A stretch of 64,000 bases of DNA. Origin: Methylobacter sp. (GTDB lineage Bacteria; Pseudomonadota; Gammaproteobacteria; Methylococcales; Methylomonadaceae). The DNA lies in NCBI GenBank assembly GCA_030684815.1, contig JAUXXQ010000115.1, positions 1 to 64,000 of the forward strand. Reading direction: 5' to 3'. This document shows positions 51,148 to 61,336 of the stretch, one piece after another. The stretch's first letter is position 1, and each line of letters opens with the position of its first letter. The notes under the pieces were generated by a model, which was not told where the DNA came from, made no database searches, and saw nothing but the letters and a program-made list of their open reading frames with translations. Position numbers and translations under genes: made by a program.

Positions 51148-52768
51148 ACAACACTTTGATGCATTGAAGATCATTCAGCTCTTTCTGCATCCCATCAACT
51201 TGCCCATAGGGAACACCTATTTTAATGGCATCATTGATATACGACTGGACTTGCGCTGACCTTTCCGGGTCTGACTTGGACGTTTTAAGGTCATGCATAA
51301 TAATTTTCAGCCTGTTTAACGCAATCGTCTGGTTATTAGGCATATCTTCAATGGCCGTTTCAAAAACGGCAAGCGCCTCCTTAACCCGCCCATCCTTGAA
51401 CAAATTGACGCCCTCATTATTAATCTCAATTAAGGCTCGCTTTATCCGGCTAATCATATTTTGCCCATAACTTTCGCTAATAAATGCAGCACACATTTTG
51501 TCAATGTCATCGATAAAATGCTTATCATCAATATTGGTTTTAATTAATTCTTCAAGGATACTATCGCCGATGTCGCCCGCCCCATTCAAATGGGCAATCT
51601 TCGCCAGTTCCAGCCGCAGCTCCCTCGATATTTGCCGGCCAAATTTCCCGTATAATTTAAAGACCTTTTCATAAGGCGCCGAGCCTGCCGTATCGCGGCT
51701 CCTTACCTTTTGAATATCAATTTCCAATATTGCCGCCCTAAGTTTTGCATCAGGGTCATTGGCAAAAAACTTGTTCATGTCGTTCAATACGTTTAGCGCA
51801 TCAGCCGCCAAATTGGACTTTAAGTAGATGCCCGCCAAGCCCGAAAAATCACGGGGCGACCCATGTACAGAATACTTGCCTAAATTAACCGCTGCTTTAT
51901 ACGCTTTTTTGGCAACGTCAAGATGCTCAGTCTTATCCGCCAACGAAGCTAACCGCTGCTGCCTTAAAATGGCATGGGGCGAAAGGTCAACCGCTTGGTT
52001 CAGTGAGGCCAACGCTTGCTCCTCGCTACCGAGAGCCTCATACGCCTTTGCCAACCAATCGTAGGCCTCAAGCATCATAGGGTATTGTTCAATAAACGCC
52101 TGCAACGGCTCAATGGCCTGCTTATAATCGCCATTTAAAAAGTCAATAACAATCAAGCCCAACTTAGCCCAAGGCAGCTCCCTTTCTTGCAGAACTTCCT
52201 CATAAACGGCTTTTGCCACCTTAAAATCCTTGATAATAAGCGCCAATTCGGCGCGCATTTTCAATACATGCAAACGCGTTTTTTTATCGTTTTGTTCAAG
52301 CAACACGTCACAATTCCGTATCGCCTGATAAACATTGCCTGCATCTATTTCTTGTTCAATGTCGGCAAGATGCACCTTGCGGGCGATACAACGCTCGATC
52401 CGGGTTGACAGTTGTAGCCGGTTAAAAGGCTTTATCAGATAATCGTCAGGCTTGCAGTCGAGCGCGCTAAGCACCATATCCCTGCTCTGCTCGACGGTAA
52501 TCATGATAAAAACGGCGTTAAACGGCAGCAGCTTAAAATGCTTTGCCTCTTCCAAAACCTGCTGGCCATTTTTGCCTTCGCCCAGATTATAATCGCACAG
52601 GACAATATCAAACGGCTCCCGCCTCATCTCAACCAGGCCGTTGATACCCGTCCCCGCCTCAACGATATGCCGCCCCCCTAGCGAATACAGGGTATGCTTA
52701 ATCGTTTCCCGGATAATCCCCTGATCCTCAATGACCAAGATGTTTTTTATACCAAAGTCCACCGCCAT
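51143..52768 (-). CDS. Response regulator receiver domain + TPR protein
   Basis: NILVIEDQGIIRETIKHTLYSLG...DIVLCDYNLGEGKNGQQVLEEA; TPR repeats. Confidence 0.92.
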   Translation of the reverse strand: MAVDFGIKNILVIEDQGIIRETIKHTLYSLGGRHIVEAGTGINGLVEMRREPFDIVLCDYNLGEGKNGQQVLEEAKHFKLLPFNAVFIMITVEQSRDMVLSALDCKPDDYLIKPFNRLQLSTRIERCIARKVHLADIEQEIDAGNVYQAIRNCDVLLEQNDKKTRLHVLKMRAELALIIKDFKVAKAVYEEVLQERELPWAKLGLIVIDFLNGDYKQAIEPLQAFIEQYPMMLEAYDWLAKAYEALGSEEQALASLNQAVDLSPHAILRQQRLASLADKTEHLDVAKKAYKAAVNLGKYSVHGSPRDFSGLAGIYLKSNLAADALNVLNDMNKFFANDPDAKLRAAILEIDIQKVRSRDTAGSAPYEKVFKLYGKFGRQISRELRLELAKIAHLNGAGDIGDSILEELIKTNIDDKHFIDDIDKMCAAFISESYGQNMISRIKRALIEINNEGVNLFKDGRVKEALAVFETAIEDMPNNQTIALNRLKIIMHDLKTSKSDPERSAQVQSYINDAIKIGVPYGQVDGMQKELNDLQCIKVLS

Positions 52769-52814
52769 AGCTACCGGCCTTTAACTTGGCATATCAGGCG
52801 GCCGCTTATGGCGA

Positions 52815-53399
52815 TCAATCCTGCCATAAATACCGATAAACACCCACACTAATAATCACCAGCACCACGGTTATCCAACCCAACCTATCCATATATTTAC
52901 GCAATTTCAATGCGAGTTCTTCACCACCGGAAGCAAGCAACATCGCCACCAGAAAAAACCTCGCCCCCCTGCCAACCATTGACGCCAACACAAACGGCAA
53001 AAACATCATACTGAGCGTACCGGCGGCAATGGTAAAAACCTTGTACGGGACGGGTGAAAAACCGGCAATAAACACAGCCCAAAACCCCCACCGTTCAAAC
53101 CAATTTTTTGCCGTCAAATAATCCCCCCAATAATGGGTAGTTTGTAACCATGGCGCAATGGCATCAAACATAAAAAAGCCAATCGCATAGCCCAACATCC
53201 CGCCCAAGACCGAAGCTATCGTGGTCAACAGCGCAAAATGAAAGGCCTTGTCCGGTTGCGACAAGGCCATAGGGGCAAGCATCACATCAGGCGGCACCGG
53301 AAAAAATGAAGATTCGGCAAAACTGATGGCAAATAAATACTTGGCTGCGTGACGGTGCTGAGACCATTGCAGAGCTTTGTCATATAATTTTTGAAACAT
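52815..53399 (-). CDS. YqaA/DedA-like (VTT domain) membrane protein
   Basis: AKYLFAISFAESSFFPVPPDVMLAPMAL. Confidence 0.88.
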   Translation of the reverse strand: MFQKLYDKALQWSQHRHAAKYLFAISFAESSFFPVPPDVMLAPMALSQPDKAFHFALLTTIASVLGGMLGYAIGFFMFDAIAPWLQTTHYWGDYLTAKNWFERWGFWAVFIAGFSPVPYKVFTIAAGTLSMMFLPFVLASMVGRGARFFLVAMLLASGGEELALKLRKYMDRLGWITVVLVIISVGVYRYLWQD

Positions 53400-53401
53400 A
53401 G

Positions 53402-54064
53402 CTATTTCCTTCCCGACAAAAAAGGCACAAAAACAACCGGCTCCAGCCTCTCCAGCTCATAACCGTTATCCTTACGCGTAACCCGTTGTAACTGTTGGCT
53501 TTCACCAACCCCAACGGGAATAATCATTACCCCACCGACCGCCATTTGCTGCAATAACATCTCCGGTATTTCAGGCGGCGCCGCCGCCACTAAAATACCG
53601 TCATAAGGCGCGTGATCCGGCCAACCCCAGCCGCCGTCACTGTGCAAAAAATTGACATTCTTCAGCTTTAAATCCCACAGCCTATCTTTGGCTTTTTTCT
53701 GCAGCGGCGCGATCCTTTCAACCGAATAAACATGGCCGACCAACTGCGCCAAAATGGCAGTCTGATAACCGCACCCCGTGCCTATTTCCAGCACTTTGGT
53801 TAATGGGTTCGCTGACGCCAGCAGCAACTCAGTCATTTTGGCGACAATATAAGGTTGCGAAATAGTTTGGCCAAAGCCAATCGGCAGCGCCGTATCCTCA
53901 TAAGCCCGACTAGACAAAGCCTCATCCATAAAAATATGCCGGGGCGTATTGCGCATCACATCAAGCACTTTATGGCTGCGTATGCCCTGCTCCATCAACC
54001 GGCTAACCATACGCTCACGGGTGCGCAAAGAAGTCATGCCGATGCCCTGTAAATGCGGCATCAT
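53402..54064 (-). CDS. pcm: Protein-L-isoaspartate O-methyltransferase
   Basis: [40 protein letters not shown]. Confidence 0.96.
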   Translation of the reverse strand: MMPHLQGIGMTSLRTRERMVSRLMEQGIRSHKVLDVMRNTPRHIFMDEALSSRAYEDTALPIGFGQTISQPYIVAKMTELLLASANPLTKVLEIGTGCGYQTAILAQLVGHVYSVERIAPLQKKAKDRLWDLKLKNVNFLHSDGGWGWPDHAPYDGILVAAAPPEIPEMLLQQMAVGGVMIIPVGVGESQQLQRVTRKDNGYELERLEPVVFVPFLSGRK

Positions 54065-54816
54065 AAACCCGGCTCCTTGGGCAACCAGTCTACCAACGCA
54101 TTCAGCCGGTCATACCAGGTCAAATCCAGCTGCAACGGGGTCACCGAGACAAAGCCCGCATTAACCGCATAAAAATCGGTGCCCGGCCCCGCATCCTGTT
54201 CCGCGCCCGGCGGTCCCACCCAATAAATGATGCGCCCACGCGGATCATTGCCCTTAATGACCGGCTCCGACTTATGCCGCTGGCCGAGCCGCGTCGCCTG
54301 ATAACCTTTTAACTCGCTAAGCGCAACATCCGGCACATTGACATTAAGGATAGTGTCTTGCGGCAACGGCTTATTGATTAATTGTTGCAACAGCGTCACC
54401 GCAACCTGCGCGGCGGTGTCAAAATGAATGGGATTGCTGCCGACCAACGAAATGGCAACCGCAGGCAAACCTAAAAAACGCCCTTCAGTAGCTGCCGCCA
54501 CCGTACCCGAATACAGCACATCATCACCTAAATTCGAGCCATGGTTAATCCCGGCAAACACCATATCCGGCTCGTGTTCCAACAGCCCTGTTATAGCCAA
54601 ATGCACGCAATCGGTCGGCGTGCCATCCACCTTAATAAAACCGTTTGAAGCCGGATAAGCGCGCAACGGCATTTCCAGCGTCAACGAATTACTCGCCGCA
54701 CTGCGGTTCCTATCGGGTGCAACCACCGAAATATCGGCATATCCGCGTAATGCATCGGCCAATGCCGTCAGCCCTTCAGCCAAGTAACCGTCATCATTGC
54801 TTAACAAAATGTGCAT
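54061..54816 (-). CDS. surE: 5'/3'-nucleotidase SurE
   Basis: [51 protein letters not shown]. Confidence 0.97.
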   Translation of the reverse strand: MHILLSNDDGYLAEGLTALADALRGYADISVVAPDRNRSAASNSLTLEMPLRAYPASNGFIKVDGTPTDCVHLAITGLLEHEPDMVFAGINHGSNLGDDVLYSGTVAAATEGRFLGLPAVAISLVGSNPIHFDTAAQVAVTLLQQLINKPLPQDTILNVNVPDVALSELKGYQATRLGQRHKSEPVIKGNDPRGRIIYWVGPPGAEQDAGPGTDFYAVNAGFVSVTPLQLDLTWYDRLNALVDWLPKEPGL

Positions 54817-54891
54817 TATCAATTCGCCCTGAAGCAGAATAAGCTATAAAATCAAACATATTAGCAACAAAACCCAACAAAATCAGCTTCC

Positions 54892-55443
54892 GTGACAAAA
54901 AAAACCATCAGCCCAGAAGACCGCGATTTATTTCGCCTCACCATCGGCAAAGTCCGCACGGTAAAAAGCGACAAAGTGCCATTAACAGCGGCAAACAAAC
55001 CCAAGCCCTACCCTAAAACGCAAACGATTAACGTCGAAGAGCACCTAAACGACGCAATTGAATTTGATGTAGAAAAAGTGGGGCTTGAAGACTCACTGAA
55101 CTTCATGGCGCCCGGGCTACAACACAGCGTGCTCAAAAAACTGCGCAAAGGCCAATTTGGCCTAGACGCCCAAATTGACCTGCATGGGCTAAACAGCACC
55201 GACGCCAAACGCCAACTGCTGCAATTTTTGCATGATTGCGTCGAAGACGGCTGCCGCTGCATCCACATCGTCCACGGCAAAGGTTACCGTTCAGCCGACA
55301 ACCACCCGGTATTAAAAAACCACCTCAACATCTGGCTCAGACAGCACAAAGACGTACAGGCCTTTTGCTCGACACCGCCGAAAGACGGCGGCACCGGCGC
55401 CGTTTTCGTATTATTGCAACTGTCGGCAAAATATGGCGACTAA
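54892..55443 (+). CDS. Smr domain protein (GTG start)
   Basis: QIDLHGLNSTDAKRQLLQFLHDC...IVHGKGYRSADNHPVLKN. Confidence 0.92.
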   Translation: MTKKTISPEDRDLFRLTIGKVRTVKSDKVPLTAANKPKPYPKTQTINVEEHLNDAIEFDVEKVGLEDSLNFMAPGLQHSVLKKLRKGQFGLDAQIDLHGLNSTDAKRQLLQFLHDCVEDGCRCIHIVHGKGYRSADNHPVLKNHLNIWLRQHKDVQAFCSTPPKDGGTGAVFVLLQLSAKYGD

Positions 55444-55455
55444 ACGCCCCACCGT

Positions 55456-56532
55456 TTATACCGGCAACACCGAAAAAGCATCAAGATCATGGACTGCCGC
55501 CGCAGTGCGCCGGATCAACTCCAAATTACAATCCAAATTCATCATACCGCCCACAGCAAGCGTGACAGTCATAGCCTCAAGCGCATAGACCAGATGGGCG
55601 CGGTAACGTTGCAGCAGATAATCCACATCAACACCCGCCACCCCATTATCCGCCAGCGTTTGCGCATAGCGGGACAGCAACCCCACCTCATGCACACGCC
55701 GCATTTCAGGGCTAAGCGCCGTAGCCAAAAAATAAGCCACATCACTCACGCCATCACCGATACGGACTAACTGCCAATCCAAAAAACCAACCCTGGACTG
55801 GCTCTTATTCCAAAACAAATTACCGGGATGGCAATCATGATGGATTAACGTTTTAGGCGCATTAGCAAGAAACTGCATCGCTGCCCGGCGGTGCCGCGCA
55901 TAATGAAGGGCCGGGGCATGTAAAGCCGCAGGTATCCGCGCCCCAGCCAAGTGCAAACCGCGTTTCATCAAAGGAACAGCCAAAGCCGTACCCAGAGAAT
56001 CTTCCAACCGCCGAACCGGCCCGCCAAGCCAGCGATAACTTGAACCCAAATGTTTATTATCCCAAAAGCGCGCATGGCTGCAAGCCAGCTGCCCGACCAC
56101 CAACGCCGCTTGCGCCGGCGTCAACATATCGCTGGCCGCACTAGGAATATCATCGAACTGCGCCACATCAGCCAACACCAACGTCGAGCCATAGCCAAGC
56201 TGACTTTGCGCCGCCAAACACACAGGCAAACTCAGCGGAATAAACCGCGCCACCTCATTATAAAAACGCACTTCGGTATGCAACAACCGGGGTAAAGCCG
56301 TGATCATCCGCGCACGCCACGCCAATGAAGGCAACTTCACAAACCACCGCTTCGGCAACGTGTCAGAACCATCATGCTCGACAGCAACACACACCCGGGT
56401 CGTAGTGCCGACATTAACCGCAACAATATCAACCTTATCCACAACGACATGGCTATGGTGCTTATCAACAACTTTCTGGGCCCAAGCAACGGTTAAATCT
56501 CTAGGTTGGCGAACGAGTATGGTCTGTTTCAT
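55456..56532 (-). CDS. Phosphotransferase (APH/EcKinase-like)
   Basis: LIHHDCHPGNLFWNKSQSRVGFLDWQLVRIGDGVSDVAYFL. Confidence 0.88.
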   Translation of the reverse strand: MKQTILVRQPRDLTVAWAQKVVDKHHSHVVVDKVDIVAVNVGTTTRVCVAVEHDGSDTLPKRWFVKLPSLAWRARMITALPRLLHTEVRFYNEVARFIPLSLPVCLAAQSQLGYGSTLVLADVAQFDDIPSAASDMLTPAQAALVVGQLACSHARFWDNKHLGSSYRWLGGPVRRLEDSLGTALAVPLMKRGLHLAGARIPAALHAPALHYARHRRAAMQFLANAPKTLIHHDCHPGNLFWNKSQSRVGFLDWQLVRIGDGVSDVAYFLATALSPEMRRVHEVGLLSRYAQTLADNGVAGVDVDYLLQRYRAHLVYALEAMTVTLAVGGMMNLDCNLELIRRTAAAVHDLDAFSVLPV

Positions 56533-56854
56533 GTTATACGGCAGCGTTTTAATGTAGGTTAATAACTTTCAAAGTCCAGCAGTATCAGAAAAATACCCTT
56601 TTACATCATGAATGACAACCACCTTAAGGTTATCATTTGCGGATAGGCTATAGTTGCTTGCACTAAAGTGCGCGGTGCGCAGCCTACGTGGCCAAAGGGG
56701 ATCTAAAGATTGATTGCAGAATGCTTTGGCGGGGCAACGGAAATTTAATACTGTTGATCTGCGACATCCGTGTTCTATGTCTTTTGTGGCTGAATAATTA
56801 CGGCAGGACAATCGAAAAAGAACCGGAATTAAGGCCATCAACTTAACGCGGGAC

Positions 56855-56887
56855 AGACCTTCCAGGTTTTTAAAACCTGGAAGGTCT
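56855..56887. repeat. agaccttcc..ggaaggtct palindromic repeat
   Basis: Same family as 4124/7990/32905. Confidence 0.8.
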
Positions 56888-56927
56888 GCTTCGGTATGCT
56901 TGCCCCGCTTTAAATGGGAAGCCGGAA

Positions 56928-57089
56928 TCAACTCGCACACGCCCCAAAAAAAACGGGCGGCGCAATCCGATTCCAAGGCTTCATTGACAATAGCGGACGC
57001 ATATCAATCTTACGTCGCTCACCATTCTTGAATTCAAGATCAAGTTGAAATGCCGGGAGCACCCGAACAGAAATAACATCAATCAGCAT
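56928..57089 (-). pseudogene. DUF2442-like protein, 3'-truncated
   Basis: MLIDVISVRVLPAFQLDLEFKNGERRKIDMRPLLSMKPWNRIAPPVFFGACAS then stop; the usual C-terminal part is missing and repeat DNA follows. Confidence 0.55.
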
Positions 57090-57306
57090 TGTCAGCCCCT
57101 CACTGATAACAAACATAAATGTGCGGAATGGATTTTACCCCCCTATTGTCCGATTGATTTTAAGACGGCATGGATTTTTTAGAACATGATATGATGCGTT
57201 AGTCTTTAAAGCACGCGCAGCCTACTCTACAGAGTTACACTAATTCTCGTCGACACGCATGTAACCTGATATTTCAAATAAAGCCCTTCATCAAGAGATA
57301 ATCAAC

Positions 57307-57531
57307 ATGTCTGAATTAAACAGAATTACCATTGACACACAAATATGCGGCGGTCGTCCTTGCATCCGTCATCTACGCATTAGAGTAAAAGATATTTTGG
57401 ATTTATTGGCGTCTGGAGCCAGTACGGAAGAAATTTTAGAAGACTACCCCTATCTTGAAGCTGATGATATTACGGCCTCCCTCGAATACGCCGCGCATTT
57501 GCTGGATCACCCAATTTTAAGTGTCGCTTGA
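57307..57531 (+). CDS. DUF433 antitoxin-like protein
   Basis: ITIDTQICGGRPCIRHLRIRVKDILDLLASGASTEEILEDYPYLEADDITASLEYAA. Confidence 0.93.
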   Translation: MSELNRITIDTQICGGRPCIRHLRIRVKDILDLLASGASTEEILEDYPYLEADDITASLEYAAHLLDHPILSVA

Positions 57532-57532
57532 A

Positions 57533-57865
57533 ATGCGATTTTTGGTCGACGCTCAATTGCCCATAGCCTTAGCGCGGATGCTGCAGCATGGACATGAATC
57601 CAAGCATGTTGCTGATTTGAAGATGATGGAGACGCCGGATAGAGATATTTGGCTGTGGGCTAAGCAGAGTAAAAGCATCATTATCAGCAAAGATGAAGAC
57701 TTTGTAATTTTATACAGTGCAGATGTCTCGCTCCCAAGCTCCAGCTTGGGAGTGACTACCCAACAAGCTCCGCTTGCCGAGACACATCAAGCAGAGCTTG
57801 ACGGTAGGCATTCCCAAGCCAGAGCTTGGGAACGAGACAAAAAAACAGCAAAAAATACGCTGTAA
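57533..57865 (+). pseudogene. DUF5615 PIN-like toxin; C-terminal part replaced by a palindromic repeat
   Basis: MRFLVDAQLPIALARMLQHGHESKHVADLKMMETPDRDIWLWAKQSKSIIISKDEDFVI then repeat-encoded residues. Confidence 0.75.
57725..57838. repeat. Palindromic composite gtctcgctcccaagctccagcttgggag ... ttcccaagccagagcttgggaacgagac
   Basis: Inverted ends GTCTCG/CGAGAC; inside the 3' part of the DUF5615 ORF. Confidence 0.8.
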
Positions 57866-57956
57866 GTTATTGATTGTTGGTTGTCGAAATTGGCAATTCC
57901 GTTTAATTTCAGAATGCTTTCACAGTCTCTGGAGCTTGGAATTGGCGCAAATTTAT

Positions 57957-60404
57957 TTAAATACTTTTTATATCTTGTGTTAAAGACTCAAGATTACTTT
58001 GACATATTTCAATAGCTTTTTCTTTTTTAATATAGTCACTTAGACTAGAAATATATCCAAGTACATCTAAACTCATATTCTTTAATTTTTTCTTTTGTTC
58101 AAAATCAAGTAGGAATTTTTTGTCGTTGTAAAATTTCAGATATTGTTGGGCTACCTTATAAGGCGCATCTGATTTTTCTGTTCTCATTTCTTTGATTAAA
58201 ATATCGTGAGCTTCTGAAAATTCTTTCATCGCTTCATTTATATCAACTAGAGTAATACTATGTTTAATCAAGTATCTAGCTTTTACATTGTCCATATGCC
58301 GAGTATCATTCCAATTACGTTTTTTAGCTTGTGAATAAGCACTATCAAGAAAACGTTTTGCTACTTCTAAATCATCAGCTTCGTCATAGCTTAAACGAGC
58401 AATTGCATACTGAAGTGGAAAATGTGGGTGATTTTGAGCCGAACTAAGATTCTGTATTCTTTCATAAAATCGTATCACAGCCTCTCGTTTTCCTCTTTCA
58501 GGTAACATGGCTTGTAAAGCACCATAATTGATCAATCGTACATAAATGCCAAAATATACTTTGTCAATTTGACCTCGATGATGTGCATTAGTTGTAATTT
58601 TTATCAATCGGTCAATTAATTTTCTAGTATCTGAAAAATTTGTTAGACCATACATTGCAATAACAGAAGATCGCGGTGCTATTCTGTCATTTGATAATTT
58701 TAAAAGTTCTTTAACAATTGGATTTCTTTTAAATTCTAATGTCCTTAAGTAGTTATTATCTATTAACTCTGCAATCATGCTTTCAGAAGGGTTATTGAAT
58801 TCTAATAATTTTAAAACCGATGCTGTAACAACAACATCCGTTAAGGCATTATCGGAATGAAATACGTTGAAAAGTGCTGAAAACTTTTCTTGAATATGAG
58901 GTGATTTAATTATTTCAAGAAGAATTGAACTTAATTCAGAAGAACATTTATTTTTGATGAAGTCTTCCTGTCGAATTTCAGACCAAGCATCATTTTCTCC
59001 CCAAAATTTGTATTTTCTTAAAATATGATTGAACGATTTAATTTCTTTATCAGAAAGGGAGTTTAGATTTATATCAATAACTGAATTTGTTTTAATGAAA
59101 ATATCCGACAATTTTTCTTGAGATGATTCATAGGAAGATGTTCTAGTAGCCATTAAAAGAACAAGATCATTTGGTCGTTTTAAGTTTATATACTTTATTT
59201 CTTCAATTCGTTTTGGAAAATTTTCAACAATTATTGCGGTTTTTATGTTTAAGCCAGTTATATAGTTGACCTCATCATAGATTCTATTTAAATCATCCCT
59301 AAGCCAAAAAACACGATAACCAGTTGATATTAGTTCGCAAGCTAATCCTAATAAAAATAATGTCTTACCATTAGCAATATCCGAGTGAATAAAAATATTT
59401 TTTATTCCTTGAGTAATTTGATTTAAGACAACTTCATGCTCATCTCTCACAACAAAATAACTGTCTCTTGTGCTATCAAGAACACAATTCCATATATGTT
59501 CTATTTTATATTCACCTTTAAATAAAAAATCAAAAACATCATCATATTTAAAATCAGATATAGATTTTGGTGCTTTTATTTCATCAAATGTGTGGAGCAA
59601 TCCTTTTGTATTTTGAGGGGTATAACTTTTCAATATCTCATCATATTTTTTCCAAAAACCATCAATTCCAATTGGCTCAATTGTTCCAAATTCTTCTTGA
59701 ATGCTATCTTCATATTCTTCTAGTTTCTTAAAATTAGGCTCAATAAAAATTATTTTTTCCTTTAATGAGCTATCAGTATAAATAATCCTTTGTATATCAA
59801 TATCATATAAAGAATACCCAATAAAAATTATTGTTTGGCATGATTCAAGAGAGCGACGAAACATAAATGACCAGTTTGATCTTGAAAACTCTTCTGTAAG
59901 ATAGCTGGTATTTGTCAATTTAAAACTTTGATTAAGTGATTTTGTAGTTAATTCATTTATATAGCCGTTTATATGAATACATACATTATTTTTTGAAATA
60001 TATTCTGGAGAGTCCTTGTCTATAGTAATAGAGTTAATTCTTTTCTTTCTTTTAGCAAATGCTTTTTCAATAACATCATCATAATTTGTAGTATAAATAG
60101 CTTGCCATTTTACTTCTGCAAAACGTTCATGATGAGGATGAACTTCTGAGGCTGTAAATAAATTTTGCAATTCTTCTACTAATTGTTCTGCGCCTTTTTT
60201 CTTTTCATATTTTTGAGCGGCATAATTTAGTTCTTCATTCGGAGGTGGATTCATTCCACATTCCTTATATAAATGAATAGCCAAACATCTCCCTGTTAAA
60301 AACTTATCACCTTTTAATGGTGTTGCTTCCACTGAAAAACCTGAACCTAAGAATAACAAAGCATTTCCATCTATTGCGTGTTTGATTGCATCTTCAATTT
60401 TCAT
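57957..60404 (-). CDS. SIR2-domain (putative NADase) + P-loop (STAND-like) NTPase protein, candidate antiphage effector
   Basis: N-term NALLFLGSGFSVEATPLKG...WQAIYTTNYDDVIEKAF...IFIGYSLYDIDI (SIR2_2-like); middle HSDIANGKTLFLLGLACEL (Walker A), TAIIVENF (Walker B-like), LLMATRTSSYE; helical C-terminus. Confidence 0.85.
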   Translation of the reverse strand: MKIEDAIKHAIDGNALLFLGSGFSVEATPLKGDKFLTGRCLAIHLYKECGMNPPPNEELNYAAQKYEKKKGAEQLVEELQNLFTASEVHPHHERFAEVKWQAIYTTNYDDVIEKAFAKRKKRINSITIDKDSPEYISKNNVCIHINGYINELTTKSLNQSFKLTNTSYLTEEFSRSNWSFMFRRSLESCQTIIFIGYSLYDIDIQRIIYTDSSLKEKIIFIEPNFKKLEEYEDSIQEEFGTIEPIGIDGFWKKYDEILKSYTPQNTKGLLHTFDEIKAPKSISDFKYDDVFDFLFKGEYKIEHIWNCVLDSTRDSYFVVRDEHEVVLNQITQGIKNIFIHSDIANGKTLFLLGLACELISTGYRVFWLRDDLNRIYDEVNYITGLNIKTAIIVENFPKRIEEIKYINLKRPNDLVLLMATRTSSYESSQEKLSDIFIKTNSVIDINLNSLSDKEIKSFNHILRKYKFWGENDAWSEIRQEDFIKNKCSSELSSILLEIIKSPHIQEKFSALFNVFHSDNALTDVVVTASVLKLLEFNNPSESMIAELIDNNYLRTLEFKRNPIVKELLKLSNDRIAPRSSVIAMYGLTNFSDTRKLIDRLIKITTNAHHRGQIDKVYFGIYVRLINYGALQAMLPERGKREAVIRFYERIQNLSSAQNHPHFPLQYAIARLSYDEADDLEVAKRFLDSAYSQAKKRNWNDTRHMDNVKARYLIKHSITLVDINEAMKEFSEAHDILIKEMRTEKSDAPYKVAQQYLKFYNDKKFLLDFEQKKKLKNMSLDVLGYISSLSDYIKKEKAIEICQSNLESLTQDIKSI

Positions 60405-60447
60405 TTCTTATCCTTAAAATTAATTTTTGCACAATATAACAAAGCTC

Positions 60448-60486
60448 AAGCGAGACGGGGTTTGCAACCCCGTCTCGCTTTTTTTC
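60448..60486 (+). terminator. Perfect 15-bp hairpin followed by a T-run (aagcgagacggggtt tgc aaccccgtctcgctt tttttc)
   Basis: Direct reading; plus-strand polarity. Confidence 0.6.
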
Positions 60487-60504
60487 AAAAAAATTCTGCA
60501 TAAA

Positions 60505-60906
60505 TCATAAAACCCCAGCCTTCTGCATCTCCGCCAACGCCGCTTTTGCCAAAAAACCGGAGCGGGTTAGATGGTTTGATTTGGCGTAACGGTCAATGCT
60601 TTGCACCAGGTTTTCTGGTAAGGATATGTTGATGCGTATCGGTTTGGTTGATAGCCGCGAAGCATCGACATCTACCAGCATCCATACGCCGCCTTGATAA
60701 TCCGGGTTGGCAATAAGTTTTTCCACAGGGCTTGGTACGGGTATGTCCATGTCTTCACCTTCGCAATACAATTCAATCGCTTCCTGGATGGCATTGGGTA
60801 GCAATTCCCAATCATCGGCTGCCGAGAAGCAACCGGGAAAATCAGGAATGGTTACGCCATGCGCGTGATTTTGATCGCCTAAGTGTACATAAACGGGATA
60901 TAACAT
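60505..60906 (-). CDS. hicB: HicB-type antitoxin
   Basis: MLYPVYVHLGDQNHAHGVTIPDFPGCFSAADDW; C-terminal ribbon-helix-helix-like segment. Confidence 0.93.
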   Translation of the reverse strand: MLYPVYVHLGDQNHAHGVTIPDFPGCFSAADDWELLPNAIQEAIELYCEGEDMDIPVPSPVEKLIANPDYQGGVWMLVDVDASRLSTKPIRINISLPENLVQSIDRYAKSNHLTRSGFLAKAALAEMQKAGVL

Positions 60907-61094
60907 TATTTCCACTCCCAACCGGCTTGCCGGTAAATATTTCTTAAAGTGCCTATTGCTACGTCTTTTCGCGGATGCGGAACAACGACGTGGCCTTGTC
61001 TATCAGGGTGTTTGAATTTGAAATGATCGCCTTTGCCACCGACATTAAGCCAGCCTTCGTCAGTTAATCGTTTGATGACGTCTTTGCTATTCAT
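60906..61094 (-). CDS. hicA: HicA-type toxin
   Basis: MNSKDVIKRLTDEGWLNVGGKGDHFKFKHPDRQGHVVVPHPRKDVAIGTLRNIYRQAG. Confidence 0.95.
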   Translation of the reverse strand: MNSKDVIKRLTDEGWLNVGGKGDHFKFKHPDRQGHVVVPHPRKDVAIGTLRNIYRQAGWEWK

Positions 61095-61130
61095 GTTTTG
61101 ATTATACGCAATAATACACAAAAAATTAGA

Positions 61131-61310
61131 TCAGGGTTTGTTCGACAATGGGGTTATTGCATAGTGTTTGTTTTCGTAGGCTTCAATTAAAGTAGCTAAC
61201 GCTTCCATTTCGTCGGCTTCGGGTGTGCCGAGTTCCGCTTGAAAAACTGTTTCTAAACGCTGGAACGCGGCTTTTAATTCTTCGTCGCTACGGATGGGCT
61301 TAATAATCAT
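61131..61310 (-). pseudogene. HigA-like antitoxin N-terminal fragment (59 aa, no HTH)
   Basis: MIIKPIRSDEELKAAFQRLETVFQAELGTPEADEMEALATLIEAYENKHYAI. Confidence 0.6.
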
Positions 61311-61336
61311 TGATGGTATCCAGGTTAAGTTACCCA

